A stretch of 64,000 nt of DNA from Congzhengia minquanensis (GCF_014384785.1 NZ_JACRSU010000001.1:1-64000); one strand, 5' to 3'. Numbered from the stretch's first letter, positions 18,193 to 26,805 are shown. Numbers and translations: made by a program. Notes: generated from the letters alone by a model not told the origin.

Positions 18193-19515
18193 TTATAATC
18201 TCCAATAACGCAGTCCCTTGCTTTTGAGATCACTTACTTTATACAACCCCTTTACATCAATCAAAATTTTTTCATTTTGCGGAATATCTTTATAAAGATT
18301 GTTGATATCATCAAGAGTCATTGCTTTAAATTCATTATGTGCTACAGCAATAATAATACAATCAGCATTTTTCACATCACTCATTGTTTTTAAATCAACG
18401 TCATATTCTGTCTTCGCATCTTGTTCGGTTGCCCAAGGGTCAACAACAACAGGTGAAATTTCATATTCCTTTAATCTTTTTATAATATCGGCAACTTTAG
18501 AATTTCTAGTATCAGGACAATTTTCTTTAAACGTAAGTCCCAAAATAACAACCTTTGCCGATTTCGGCGATTTTCCTGCTATAATCATCTGTTTAATTGC
18601 TGCATCTGCAACAAAGGCACCCATTCCGTTATTAACCTTTCGACCGGAAAGGATTATTTGACTGTGATAACCAAGCTTTTCTGCCTCATAGGTAAAATAA
18701 TAAGGGTCAACACCAATACAATGGCCACCGACAAGTCCTGGTCGGAAGCCCAAAGCATTCCATTTCGTGTTCATTCCATCTACAACTTCATTTGTATCAA
18801 TATCCATACGATCAAAAACCATAGCCAATTCGTTCATAAATGCAATATTTATATCGCGCTGGCTATTTTCCACCACTTTAATCGCCTCTGCTGTTTTAAT
18901 GGTTGAAACTGAATGCGTGCCAACTTCAATGACTAGGTCATATATTTTTTGAATTTGTTCCAGAGCTTCCGAATCGCTGCCAGATACAATTTTATGAATG
19001 TTTTCCAATCTATGAATTTTATCTCCGGGATTTATTCTTTCTGGTGAATATCCAACCTTAAAGTCAGCGCCGCATTTTAAGCCAGATTCTTTTTCTAAAA
19101 TCGGTATGCATATATCTTCTGTAACACCGGGGTAGACAGTAGATTCATAAACTACAATTGAGCCTTTGGTTAAATGCCTTCCAACTGTTTCGGATGAACT
19201 GATTATCGGTGTTAAATCTGGTGTTTTGTCTTGATTTATCGGTGTAGGCACAGCAACTATTATAAAAATGGCTTCTGACAATTTCTTCGCATCTGATGTA
19301 AATTCAAGCGGAGTATTTTTTATAATTTCATCGCCTACTTCAAAGGTAGGGTCTATTCCATTTTTATACTGTTCAACTTTCATTTGATTATAGTCATAAC
19401 CAATTACATTTATTTTTTCTGCAAAAGCGACAGCAATTGGCATACCAACATATCCCAACCCAATAACCGCAAGTTTTCCTTGTCGATTTATAAGTTTCTC
19501 ATAAATAGATTTCAT
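18193..19515 (-). CDS. Nucleotide sugar dehydrogenase, WbpA/TviB type
   Basis: First gene of the operon. The Rossmann motif GLGYVGMP is near residue 20, VESTVYPGVTED near 125, and the catalytic cysteine is in GGHCIGVDPYY near residue 270. The family oxidises UDP-N-acetylhexosamines at C6 to the uronic acids (UDP-GlcNAcA, UDP-GalNAcA or UDP-ManNAcA). The phrase 'RLENIHKIVSGSD' is usual for the VipA/TviB/WbpA group. Together with Ugd at the other end, the polymer probably contains at least two acidic sugars. Substrate choice between the UDP-HexNAcs cannot be fixed from sequence. AAGGA lies ahead of ATG 19515, and a strong promoter precedes it. Confidence 0.88.
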   Translation of the reverse strand: MKSIYEKLINRQGKLAVIGLGYVGMPIAVAFAEKINVIGYDYNQMKVEQYKNGIDPTFEVGDEIIKNTPLEFTSDAKKLSEAIFIIVAVPTPINQDKTPDLTPIISSSETVGRHLTKGSIVVYESTVYPGVTEDICIPILEKESGLKCGADFKVGYSPERINPGDKIHRLENIHKIVSGSDSEALEQIQKIYDLVIEVGTHSVSTIKTAEAIKVVENSQRDINIAFMNELAMVFDRMDIDTNEVVDGMNTKWNALGFRPGLVGGHCIGVDPYYFTYEAEKLGYHSQIILSGRKVNNGMGAFVADAAIKQMIIAGKSPKSAKVVILGLTFKENCPDTRNSKVADIIKRLKEYEISPVVVDPWATEQDAKTEYDVDLKTMSDVKNADCIIIAVAHNEFKAMTLDDINNLYKDIPQNEKILIDVKGLYKVSDLKSKGLRYWRL

Positions 19516-19550
19516 TTTTTAATACTTCCTTAAAACCTGATTATAAAATA

Positions 19551-19579
19551 ATTATATCATTAAATAAAAATTAAGTCAA
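19551..19579 (-). promoter_or_regulatory. Sigma-A promoter of the first polysaccharide operon
   Basis: On the minus strand TTGACT (complement of 19574-19579), exactly 17 bases, then TATAAT (complement of 19551-19556). It is close to consensus and fires into the dehydrogenase gene. No further terminator or equally good promoter is obvious until about 6.2 kb, so about 13 genes could be one transcript. Confidence 0.85.
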
Positions 19580-19647
19580 CCAAAACATAACGGCTCCAAT
19601 TTGGGGTATAATAAGGTTTAACATGAGATTTTTTTGGAGGTAGAAAA

Positions 19648-20082
19648 ATGGTTTCAGGTGATACAATTGAGCTCTTAAAAGAGTGTGACGCAGGTATAAA
19701 AATGGGAATTCGTGCAATTGACGAGGTTATGGACCGCGTAGACAACCATAATTTAGAAAATATATTGCAGAATAGCAAAGAGAAGCACGAAACAATTGAG
19801 GATGAAATTAAGGAGTTGCTGAATTCCTACGGCGATTCAGGAAAAGATCCATCTGCAATGGCAAAAGGCATGTCTTGGCTTAAGACAAATATGAAAATGT
19901 CCATGGATGAAAGCGACGAAACAGCGTCGGACTTAATTACGGACGGCTGCAATATGGGTATAAAGTCTTTGCAGAAATATTTAAACGAATATGAAAGCGC
20001 AGACGACAGGGCAAAAAGCCTAGCTAAAAAAATTATTGCAACAGAAGAAACACTTTTAGAGGATTTGAGAAGCTATCTTTAA
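19648..20082 (+). CDS. Helical protein, DUF2383/ferritin-like
   Basis: A 144-aa acidic protein predicted to be entirely helical, with four helices of about 25-30 residues: DTIELLKECDAGIKMGIRAI, LQNSKEKHETIEDEIKELLN, MAKGMSWLKTNMKMSMDESD and then SLQKYLNEYESADDRAKSLA. This pattern of Glu and His on helix faces (KHETIEDE) fits the DUF2383/ferritin-like superfamily, although the usual pairs of ExxH motifs are not complete. A TATAAT at 19607-19612 and GGAGG ahead of ATG support expression. It stands alone between divergent and convergent genes. Function unknown; a stress or metal-binding role is only a guess. Confidence 0.6.
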   Translation: MVSGDTIELLKECDAGIKMGIRAIDEVMDRVDNHNLENILQNSKEKHETIEDEIKELLNSYGDSGKDPSAMAKGMSWLKTNMKMSMDESDETASDLITDGCNMGIKSLQKYLNEYESADDRAKSLAKKIIATEETLLEDLRSYL

Positions 20083-20119
20083 AAAAACGGAAACGATTTA
20101 AAAAATCGTTTCCGTTTTT
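20083..20119. terminator. Strong bidirectional terminator
   Basis: A perfect 17-bp stem (AAAAACGGAAACGATTT with its complement), a 3-base loop and A/T runs on both flanks. It separates the ferritin-like gene from the convergent L,D-transpeptidase gene. Confidence 0.9.
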
Positions 20120-20120
20120 T

Positions 20121-20987
20121 CTAATTGTTTGTTACATAAATTTTTGTTCCCAACGGAACGTAATATGTAAGCCATTTAATATTTTCAGGCCGCACCCTGA
20201 CACAGCCATGGGATATCATTTTTCCAACCCGTGCGTCGCGGTCGGTACCGTTGTTATTAATTAATGTGCTGTGAATTGCATAACCGCCATAAAACCGCAT
20301 AATTGGCCCTACATAATATCCGTCATACTGCCATCTGGTCTGATATTGATAATACCGATACTGTCCCGTTATCGTTGGCGTGCCCGGCGCTCCAATGGAA
20401 CATTTAAAATATTTAATACATTTCCAGCTTCCGGCTTCCCTTAAAAAGACAGAAACCATATAATTTGATTTAGAAACCCAAATCAAATAATCGGTATCAC
20501 TCCAAATATGGTTGCTATTCACAATATCTTCCGCTTTTCCTGCCCAGGTATCAATGGAAAAAAGCGGGCAAACAGCTATGTGCGCGCCGTCAGACACCGT
20601 TAGCTGGCCATCTGCATCACGAAATGCATAGGTCTCCACAAAAAATTCCTGTCCCAGTGCAAAATCAACATCGCAATAGTTGAGATATTTGATTCCGGTT
20701 GTGGCCACCAGCTTAAATTTAGCGCCAATTTCATATTCCGGAACTGGAAACTCCAGCGTCAATCTGCCTGCGCTGTTAATTTCCGTGTGCTGGTTATAAA
20801 GCCATTCTCCGGCTTCGTTAAATATATTAAAACGCAACGTAGAAGGTTTTATCTCGCCTTCCGGCTGAACAACATCAACAACCAGCGTAAATTTATTAGA
20901 TGTAATTTTCCCCTCTGCAGATACAGCGGAAAAGCACGATAAAACTGCAGTAAAAACCAAAAGGAATGAGAAAATGTTTTTCTTCAT
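20121..20987 (-). CDS. Secreted L,D-transpeptidase (YkuD/ErfK family)
   Basis: Residues 1-24 are a signal peptide (MKKNIFSFLLVFTAVLSCFS, then AVSAEG). About 120 residues of beta-sandwich follow, then the YkuD domain (about 160-288). The catalytic region is GGYAIHSTLINNN with the His and SHGCVRVRPENIKWLTYYVP with the active-site Cys. These enzymes make 3-3 cross-links in peptidoglycan or attach proteins to it outside the membrane, and they resist most beta-lactams. It has its own promoter and terminators, so it is monocistronic. The N-terminal beta domain is not a known type to me. Confidence 0.88.
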   Translation of the reverse strand: MKKNIFSFLLVFTAVLSCFSAVSAEGKITSNKFTLVVDVVQPEGEIKPSTLRFNIFNEAGEWLYNQHTEINSAGRLTLEFPVPEYEIGAKFKLVATTGIKYLNYCDVDFALGQEFFVETYAFRDADGQLTVSDGAHIAVCPLFSIDTWAGKAEDIVNSNHIWSDTDYLIWVSKSNYMVSVFLREAGSWKCIKYFKCSIGAPGTPTITGQYRYYQYQTRWQYDGYYVGPIMRFYGGYAIHSTLINNNGTDRDARVGKMISHGCVRVRPENIKWLTYYVPLGTKIYVTNN

Positions 20988-21045
20988 AGAAGCTCCTATT
21001 CTGTTGTGTCAAACAACAATCAAATTTTAATCTTATATAGTTATA

Positions 21046-21074
21046 AATATACCATAAGCACATGACTAAGTCAA
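21046..21074 (-). promoter_or_regulatory. Sigma-A promoter of the L,D-transpeptidase gene
   Basis: TTGACT (complement of 21069-21074), 17 bases, TATATT (complement of 21046-21051). The leader to ATG 20987 is about 50 bases and contains AGGAG. Confidence 0.75.
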
Positions 21075-21086
21075 TTATTTTTATGA

Positions 21087-21117
21087 AAAAGCACCCGCTA
21101 AAATAGCGGGTGCTTTT
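21087..21117. terminator. Terminator after the RRXRR-like gene
   Basis: AAAAGCACCCGCTA pairs perfectly with TAGCGGGTGCTTTT around AAA. A runs on the 5' side act as the U tract on the minus strand. Confidence 0.85.
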
Positions 21118-21133
21118 GTTTGCATTCTGTTCA

Positions 21134-21679
21134 TCACTGTTTCTTCGGTTTCATAAACATTTGCTCAGCTGCCATCGCCAATATATCTTCGACATCGACA
21201 GCGTCTGGAGGGAATTTACACAATGCATCAGACACTTCCCGAAACTTTAAAATTTCGTCAGAAACTTTTTCTGGTTTTAAATCAACATACATTTTTTCCA
21301 GCAATTGAATCAATTGCTGGTTTGTTTTCTCACGTGCATGTACAATGCCAGCGATTGCCTCTGCTGCTATCCCGTCTACATTATTTACGGAGTCTATGGC
21401 TTCACGGATGTAGGCAATATCCTTCATGATTTTATCAATTTGTTCCAGCACATATTCCATAGTTAACACAGATGTTTGATTTTCTGGTTCTCTAACAATA
21501 TTATTTTCCATATTATCCTCCAAACTTTTATTTGGCGGACACGCAAGGCAAATTTTATTTTCTGATAAAAAGCGTGCCCTGCCTTTTTTAACAAGCCCTT
21601 TGGCCCTTTTGGGAAAAGTCGCTTCATATTCATTTCCATTTTCATCAACCACAATAATGTTTTTTGCTATGGGTATCAT
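21134..21679 (-). CDS. Uncharacterised protein with RRXRR-like N-terminus
   Basis: The N-terminus (VDENGNEYEATFPKRAKGLV, then KKGRARFLSENKICLACPP) has a short module I recognise from many clostridial proteins: a strand, 'YPKRAKGLVK.GRAR', then a Cys-x-x-Cys-like 'CLACPP'. It resembles the RRXRR motif at the N-terminus of some nucleases, but no HNH follows. The remaining 110 residues are helical (EYVLEQIDKIMKDIAYIREA, TNQQLIQLLEKMYVDLKPEK) and may form a coiled coil. ATG 21679 matches where I expect the family to begin, but it sits right after an AAAGGGG, so ATG 21709 remains possible. Function unknown. Confidence 0.6.
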   Translation of the reverse strand: MIPIAKNIIVVDENGNEYEATFPKRAKGLVKKGRARFLSENKICLACPPNKSLEDNMENNIVREPENQTSVLTMEYVLEQIDKIMKDIAYIREAIDSVNNVDGIAAEAIAGIVHAREKTNQQLIQLLEKMYVDLKPEKVSDEILKFREVSDALCKFPPDAVDVEDILAMAAEQMFMKPKKQ

Positions 21680-21752
21680 CCCCTTTATCGTTGGTGAAAT
21701 AGGCGGCATTACAGTTTTTTGTTATGGTTGTCCTCCCCTTTGCCGTAATTGT

Positions 21753-21781
21753 ATTATATCATCATTTCTTTTTTTCGTCAA
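21753..21781 (-). promoter_or_regulatory. Sigma-A promoter of the RRXRR-like gene
   Basis: TTGACG (complement of 21776-21781), 17 bases, TATAAT (complement of 21753-21758). It starts right behind the tRNA-Pro terminator. Confidence 0.75.
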
Positions 21782-21782
21782 T

Positions 21783-21812
21783 AAAAAAGTCAGCTGAATC
21801 AATCAGCTGACT
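21783..21812 (-). terminator. Terminator of the tRNA-Pro gene
   Basis: On the minus strand AGTCAGCTGA (21812-21803) pairs with TCAGCTGACT (21797-21788), followed by six T. It lies 8 bases after the CCA end. Confidence 0.85.
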
Positions 21813-21820
21813 CTTAATCT

Positions 21821-21896
21821 TGGTCTGAGTGGGGAGACTTGAACTCCCGGCCTCTTGAACCCCATTCAAGCACGCTACCATCTGCGCTACACCCAG
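21821..21896 (-). tRNA. tRNA-Pro (anticodon GGG)
   Basis: A 76-base cloverleaf with encoded CCA. The acceptor stem is CTGGGTG with CACTCAG (one G-T pair) and the discriminator is A. The D arm begins GCGCAG, and the anticodon stem CTTGA/TCAAG encloses loop ATGGGGT with GGG at positions 34-36. The T arm carries GTTCAAGTC. It has its own consensus promoter and terminator. Confidence 0.95.
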
Positions 21897-21908
21897 ACAA
21901 CGATAATT

Positions 21909-21937
21909 ATTATAGCAAATAAATTAAAAAAAGTCAA
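21909..21937 (-). promoter_or_regulatory. Promoter of the tRNA-Pro gene
   Basis: TTGACT (complement of 21932-21937), 17 bases, TATAAT (complement of 21909-21914), about 12 bases ahead of the mature 5' end. Confidence 0.85.
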
Positions 21938-21965
21938 TAGGATTTTACGATATAAATAAAAAAAG

Positions 21966-21997
21966 TAGCGCCCTAAAGCGGTTGCTTCAAGGCGCTA
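21966..21997 (-). terminator. Terminator of gapA
   Basis: On the minus strand TAGCGCC (21997-21991) pairs with GGCGCTA (21972-21966), with extra pairing of the AAGC/GCTT segment inside, followed by a T run. Confidence 0.85.
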
Positions 21998-22006
21998 AAC
22001 TTATAA

Positions 22007-23020
22007 CTAGTTTAATTCAGCAAAATATTTAATGGTTCTAACCATCTGGCTTGTGTAAGAGTTTTCGTTGTCATACCAGGAAACTACCTGAACTTCATAA
22101 AGGTCGTCTGCAATTTTCGAAACCATAGTCTGTGTCGCATCGAACAGTGAACCGTAGGTAATTCCGATCACGTCAGAAGATACAATCTGATCTTCGTTGT
22201 AGCCAAAAGAATCAGAAGCAGCAGCTTTCATAGCAGCATTAATTCCTTCAACCGTTACATCTGTGCCCTTAACAACCGCTGTGAGGATTGTTGTTGAACC
22301 TGTGGGAACAGGAACACGCTGAGCAGAGCCAATGAGCTTTCCGTTTAATTCCGGAATAACCAGGCCAATTGCTTTTGCAGCGCCGGTTGAGTTCGGAACG
22401 ATGTTCACAGCGCCGGCTCTTGCACGTCTTAAATCGCCTTTTCTGTGAGGACCGTCAAGAATCATCTGGTCGCCGGTATAAGCGTGAATTGTAGACATAA
22501 TGCCGGACTGGATCGGAGCATAATTGTTTAATGCGTTAGCCATGGGGGCTAAGCAGTTTGTTGTGCAGGAAGCAGCTGAAATAATTTTGTCTTCCGGTGT
22601 AAGCGTATCTTCGTTAACGCTGAAAACAACTGTTTTAAGGTCGTTGCCCGCCGGTGCGGAAATAACAACTTTTTTAGCGCCTGCATCGATATGAGCCTGC
22701 GATTTTTCTTTTGAGCAATAGAAACCTGTGCACTCTAATACAACGTCTACGCCAATTTTTCCCCACGGAAGGTCCGCAGCCTTAGGCTCTTTGTAGATAA
22801 TAATTTTTTTGCCGTCAACTACAATGTAGTCTTCGCCGGCTTCAACTGTATGGCCGTCATATCTGCCCTGAGAAGAGTCGTATTTTAACAGGTGAGCAAG
22901 CATTTTCGGATCTGTTAAATCGTTAATTGCTACAACCTCATACCCTTCTGCGCCGAACATCTGTCTGAATGCTAAGCGACCAATACGACCAAAACCATTA
23001 ATTGCAACTTTTACTGACAT
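22007..23020 (-). CDS. gapA: Glyceraldehyde-3-phosphate dehydrogenase, type I
   Basis: Catalyses NAD-dependent oxidation and phosphorylation of glyceraldehyde 3-phosphate in glycolysis. The protein opens with [15 protein letters not shown] (dinucleotide-binding) and carries the catalytic cysteine in [18 protein letters not shown] near residue 153. It continues with [20 protein letters not shown] and [18 protein letters not shown], and ends [16 protein letters not shown]. The 337-aa length is typical. The single gene has its own promoter and terminator; pgk and tpi are not adjacent. AGGAGG precedes ATG 23020. The codon pattern looks highly expressed (few rare codons, higher GC than the polysaccharide genes). 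Confidence 0.98.
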   Translation of the reverse strand: MSVKVAINGFGRIGRLAFRQMFGAEGYEVVAINDLTDPKMLAHLLKYDSSQGRYDGHTVEAGEDYIVVDGKKIIIYKEPKAADLPWGKIGVDVVLECTGFYCSKEKSQAHIDAGAKKVVISAPAGNDLKTVVFSVNEDTLTPEDKIISAASCTTNCLAPMANALNNYAPIQSGIMSTIHAYTGDQMILDGPHRKGDLRRARAGAVNIVPNSTGAAKAIGLVIPELNGKLIGSAQRVPVPTGSTTILTAVVKGTDVTVEGINAAMKAAASDSFGYNEDQIVSSDVIGITYGSLFDATQTMVSKIADDLYEVQVVSWYDNENSYTSQMVRTIKYFAELN

Positions 23021-23061
23021 ATTTTTACCTCCTAAAGTATTGTTATATATTTATCAAATAT

Positions 23062-23090
23062 ATCTTACACCATAATGACAAATTTTTCAA
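23062..23090 (-). promoter_or_regulatory. Promoter of gapA
   Basis: TTGAAA (complement of 23085-23090), 17 bases, TAAGAT (complement of 23062-23067), with an approximately 35-base leader. Confidence 0.75.
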
Positions 23091-23126
23091 GTCCTCTAAT
23101 TCAAATTTTTACAATTTATATAAAAT

Positions 23127-23723
23127 TTATTCAGCGGGCTTATAATTTTTCAGGACTTTTACAGTTTTCATTACCGGTTTTTCAATAAGCGTCTCGCCGT
23201 CTACCGGACTGTTTGCAATTTCGTCCACATACTCCATACCCTCAACCACTCTGCCAAACGCCGCATAATTCCCGTCTAAATAATCGGCGTTACCGTGCAT
23301 AATGAAAAACTGGCCGCTTGCGGAGTCTTTTACATTTGTTCTTGCCATGGAAACCACGCCCCGTGTATGGGACAGGCCGTTTTCAAATCCATTGCTGGAA
23401 AATTCGCCTTTCACCGTTCTTCCCGAACCGCCCATACCGTCGCCGTTAGGCGAGCCGCCCTGAATCATAAAATCTTTCACAGCGCGGTGAAATGTGAGGC
23501 CGTTATAATATTTGTCATTTACCAGCTCTAAGAAAAACGCCACCGATTTCGGCGCATATTCGGGTAATAATTCAATAACGATATTTCCGCCTTTTTCAAG
23601 CTCTATTTGAACATATTGTTTTTCCATTTGTTTGTCTTCATCTCCTTTTTTTCCACAACCTGAAAATGGTATTACAATACACATCATTGCCAATAAGAAT
23701 ATGGCAATTTTTCCTTTGCTCAT
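23127..23723 (-). CDS. Cyclophilin-type peptidyl-prolyl isomerase, lipoprotein
   Basis: The N-terminus (SKGKIAIFLLAMMCIVIPFS then GCGKKGDED) is a lipoprotein signal with the lipobox Cys near residue 23, so the enzyme is anchored on the outer face of the membrane. The cyclophilin domain begins at about residue 35 and shows FHRAVKDFMIQGGSPNGDG, GVVSMART and SGQFFIMHG, all conserved parts of the active site. It speeds proline isomerisation during folding of secreted proteins. ATG 23723 is chosen over a GTG at 23753 because AAGGA lies 10 bases ahead. A likely promoter (TTGTTT-16-TAAAAT) lies in the gap behind ispE. Confidence 0.92.
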   Translation of the reverse strand: MSKGKIAIFLLAMMCIVIPFSGCGKKGDEDKQMEKQYVQIELEKGGNIVIELLPEYAPKSVAFFLELVNDKYYNGLTFHRAVKDFMIQGGSPNGDGMGGSGRTVKGEFSSNGFENGLSHTRGVVSMARTNVKDSASGQFFIMHGNADYLDGNYAAFGRVVEGMEYVDEIANSPVDGETLIEKPVMKTVKVLKNYKPAE

Positions 23724-23810
23724 ACGCAAACCATCCTTATAAAAATTTTTCACAAGTTATATTTTACCATAATTTTTCAAAAAAACAAGTGAAATTAAAT
23801 AAACTTTTTG

Positions 23811-24665
23811 TTAAATGTGAAAGGAAAGCGGTTTTGTCAAAGAAACATAACAGCCGCTAAACTTGCTTTCAGCCGCCTTTAAATCCGGCATAGTCTCAAA
23901 AATTCCAAAACAGGTAGCACCGCTGCCGCTCATTAAGGCGCATACTGCACCCAACTCTTTTAACTGCTGCAAAACCTTTGTTATTTTGCCGCACAGCGAG
24001 GTAGAAACCGCTTGCATTACATTTTTCATATAATGCGACGCAAGGTGCAAATTACCCATTTCAAGGGCGCTGATCAACGCACGGTTGTCAACTGTGCTGT
24101 AAACCAAATTCTGATCCACCATGTCATAAATGGTTTTGGTGCTTATTTTCTCATTTGGATTTACCAAAAGAATCCAAACATTCTCCGGAAGACCGGCTAC
24201 TGAGGTTAAAATTTCACCAATTCCAGTGGCCAAGGCTGGCTTTTCTTGGATGCAAAACGGCACGTCGGCACCAAGACAAAGTCCAAGCTCCATCAGCTGT
24301 CTTTGGGAAAGCTGCAGCCCGCACAGATGGTTTACCGCTTTCATAACAGCCGCTGCATCTGTGCTGCCTCCCGCCATTCCGCCGGCTACAGGAATGTGCT
24401 TTTGAATAAAAACATCAAACCCGCAATTTAAACAAAATTGTGAAATCATTAGTTCACATGCTTTATACGCTAAATTTTCCTGTCCATCAGGAACTTCAGG
24501 ATTATCTAATTTTACAAATACAGCGCCAGAGCTGTTTTTGTCTACCGATACAACGTCGCACAGCGCCACAGACTGCATCACCATGGAAACATAGTGGTAT
24601 CCGTCTTCCCGCCGTCCGGTAATGTCAAGTGATAAATTTATTTTTCCGTGTGCATTTAAAATCAA
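23811..24665 (-). CDS. ispE: 4-diphosphocytidyl-2-C-methyl-D-erythritol kinase
   Basis: Phosphorylates CDP-methylerythritol with ATP in the MEP route to isoprenoids, which supplies the undecaprenyl carrier used by both polysaccharide loci. The start (NAHGKINLSLDITGRREDGY) has the catalytic Lys/Asn region, and the GHMP ATP loop PVAGGMAGGSTDAAAVMKA lies near residue 95. ALMSGSGATCFGIFE completes the active site. TTG at 24665 is the likely start, eight bases after AAGGAG; another TTG at 24671 is too close to it. The ribosome site overlaps the obgE stop codon, so the pair is coupled. Confidence 0.95.
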   Translation of the reverse strand: MILNAHGKINLSLDITGRREDGYHYVSMVMQSVALCDVVSVDKNSSGAVFVKLDNPEVPDGQENLAYKACELMISQFCLNCGFDVFIQKHIPVAGGMAGGSTDAAAVMKAVNHLCGLQLSQRQLMELGLCLGADVPFCIQEKPALATGIGEILTSVAGLPENVWILLVNPNEKISTKTIYDMVDQNLVYSTVDNRALISALEMGNLHLASHYMKNVMQAVSTSLCGKITKVLQQLKELGAVCALMSGSGATCFGIFETMPDLKAAESKFSGCYVSLTKPLSFHI

Positions 24666-24677
24666 TGTCAATGCTCC

Positions 24678-25949
24678 TTAATTTACGAATTCAAATTCAA
24701 TGTCATAGAGCTTAACTGTGTCTCCTTCTTCAATACCGGCCTCAACCAATGCGGCGATAATGCCGTTTGTGCGGAGGGCATTTTGAAAAAACTGAAGCGA
24801 CTCATAGTCGTCAAAATTTGTGCTTTCTATAATTTTTAAAATCACATCGCCCTGAACGGAATAAACGTTATTTTGCACGCTGATATCAAAGTCTTTTCCC
24901 GCCATCTTTACGCTTTCAAAATCGTCTTCCTCCACATCAAATTCCGGGATGGGAATTTCTTTTAGCTTGGAAGCAACAGTTTTCATAAGTTCCTGGGTTC
25001 CCTTGTGGGCCGCGGCAGAGATAAAAAATACCTCAATACCGCGCTCCTTCATGGCATTTTCAAATTCTTTCTGCAAGCTGTCGTCATACAAAACATCCAT
25101 TTTGTTCCCAACGGCAATTTGTGGTTTTTGCGCAAGTGCGGGGTTAAACTTTTCCATTTCCTCACAAATAATATCAAAGTCTTCTACAGGGTTTCTGCCC
25201 TCTGTTCCGGAAATATCCACAATGTGAAGCAAAATCCGCGTTCTTTCAATGTGCCGCAAAAATTCGTGACCTAAACCAATGCCGGTGTTGGCACCTTCAA
25301 TAATCCCCGGAATGTCGGCCATAACAAAACTGCCCGCCTCCCCTGCCGTTACCACTCCCAAATTAGGCTCAAGGGTTGTAAAGTGGTAATTTGCAATTTT
25401 GGGCCGTGCACTGCTAACCGCAGACAACAGCGTGGATTTTCCCACATTGGGAAATCCCACAAGCCCCACGTCTGCTAACAGCTTTAGCTCTAAGGTGAGC
25501 GTCCGTTCCACGGTTTTTTGGCCTGGTTTTGCAAACTTGGGAACCTGGCGGGTAGGCGTTGCAAAATGTACGTTTCCCCAGCCGCCCCGGCCTCCTTTTG
25601 CAGCAATAAAACGGTCGCCGCTTTTTTTTAAATCGGCAATAATTTTTCCACTCTCTGCATCTTTCACCAGCGTACCGGCAGGAACAGAAATCAAAATATT
25701 TTCGCCGTTTTTCCCTGATGATTTTTTTGCGCGGCCGTCCTGGCCGTTACCCGCTTTATAAATTTTTTTATACCGAAAATCCGTCAGTGTGGAAAGCTGT
25801 GCGTCTGCCACCAGCACTACATCGCCGCCGTTTCCGCCGTCGCCGCCGTCCGGCCCGCCGGCCGCCACATATTTTTCACGGTGGAAAGAAACCAGCCCGT
25901 TTCCGCCATTTCCGGCCTTTACTGTAATTGTTGCAATATCTGCAAACAT
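24678..25949 (-). CDS. obgE: GTPase ObgE/CgtA
   Basis: Essential ribosome-associated GTPase that takes part in 50S maturation and stress signalling. The glycine-rich Obg fold occupies residues 1-158 (KAGNGGNGLVSFHREKYVAA, GGPDGGDGGNGGDVVLVAD). The G domain follows with G1 GFPNVGKSTLLS near 165 and G3 DIPGIIEGA. A C-terminal OCT domain (from about 345) is also present, as in most Firmicutes. The 423-aa length is normal. AAGGAG precedes ATG 25949. It lies between yycI and ispE, 13 bases after yycI, in a compact operon with the WalRK genes. Confidence 0.97.
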   Translation of the reverse strand: MFADIATITVKAGNGGNGLVSFHREKYVAAGGPDGGDGGNGGDVVLVADAQLSTLTDFRYKKIYKAGNGQDGRAKKSSGKNGENILISVPAGTLVKDAESGKIIADLKKSGDRFIAAKGGRGGWGNVHFATPTRQVPKFAKPGQKTVERTLTLELKLLADVGLVGFPNVGKSTLLSAVSSARPKIANYHFTTLEPNLGVVTAGEAGSFVMADIPGIIEGANTGIGLGHEFLRHIERTRILLHIVDISGTEGRNPVEDFDIICEEMEKFNPALAQKPQIAVGNKMDVLYDDSLQKEFENAMKERGIEVFFISAAAHKGTQELMKTVASKLKEIPIPEFDVEEDDFESVKMAGKDFDISVQNNVYSVQGDVILKIIESTNFDDYESLQFFQNALRTNGIIAALVEAGIEEGDTVKLYDIEFEFVN

Positions 25950-25962
25950 AAGTTCACTCCTT

Positions 25963-26805
25963 TTAAGGATTCTGCAAAATCAAAGACGCATCTTTAGCGT
26001 TAAAAATGGTAACACTCCCGTCCGTACATAAAATAATATACACAGGAAGTGGCATAACCGTCTTCGCACTCATATATTCGCTGGGAATGTATAAACAGCC
26101 TTCAATTCTGTAAATCGTCTTGCCGGCTGAATTGGTTTGGTACATAAATTCCAAAAGAACGGATGTCACATTGCAAAACGTTTCTTTGGCGGAGGTGTCG
26201 GCGTATTCGGTGTAAAACCAGGTACCCTCCAGTTCTAAAATGCCTGCATTGTCCGCCTTCGCTTTCAGCCGAACACCTTCTATTTTATACTCATTGTATC
26301 TTGGCATTATTTCAAAGGTTAGTATGCCATTTTCTAAATGCTTATTATACATAAAATATGTTTTTCTGTCAAATCCTAACTGTTTTAAATGTTCTTCCGC
26401 AAGCTTATCCGTTCCGCGGCTAAGTGCGTCCGCCTCAATATTTTCAACGTTTCTGTTGTTGCTGTAACGAATTTTGCTTCCGCTTATCGAAACAACAGCG
26501 GAACCAGACCTATATTCAAAATTGTCCGTCTTTTCATATTCATCCCCCAGCAGCTTCTTCACCGTGTTCTCTTTGTCAGAGGCTGCGCTTTTCATGCTCA
26601 CATGATAATCTGCATATTTCTTTTTCCGAATTAGATCTTCACTGATATGAATTCCGTGCTCCGACAATGCAGTGACCGTACTTTCAATTACCTGTTCATC
26701 AATGCTGTTTGCACTGTGCTCCAAAAGAATATAGGTTGTAAAAAGCAAACTATTCACAATTAAAAATAGCACAATTAAAATTGTCTTTGTTCTGCCCCAA
26801 TTCAT
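25963..26805 (-). CDS. yycI: YycI-like regulator of WalK
   Basis: A 280-aa protein with one N-terminal membrane anchor (WGRTKTILIVLFLIVNSLLF) and an extracellular part of alternating beta strands, including the repeated YycI/YycH-type fold (ENGILTFEIMPRYNEYKIEG). YycI and YycH of Bacillus sit on the membrane and inhibit the WalK kinase by helix contact. Only the YycI-like gene is present here; a separate yycH and yycJ are not seen between walK and obgE. It is read with walRK through a leaky hairpin. The match is to the family pattern, as sequence identity in this group is low. Confidence 0.8.
   Translation of the reverse strand: MNWGRTKTILIVLFLIVNSLLFTTYILLEHSANSIDEQVIESTVTALSEHGIHISEDLIRKKKYADYHVSMKSAASDKENTVKKLLGDEYEKTDNFEYRSGSAVVSISGSKIRYSNNRNVENIEADALSRGTDKLAEEHLKQLGFDRKTYFMYNKHLENGILTFEIMPRYNEYKIEGVRLKAKADNAGILELEGTWFYTEYADTSAKETFCNVTSVLLEFMYQTNSAGKTIYRIEGCLYIPSEYMSAKTVMPLPVYIILCTDGSVTIFNAKDASLILQNP

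Noticed and set aside
24130..25927. Several long ORFs on the plus strand opposite ispE and obgE
   Set aside because: They mirror high-GC coding regions, have odd residue content and no ribosome sites, while the minus-strand genes match well-known families.
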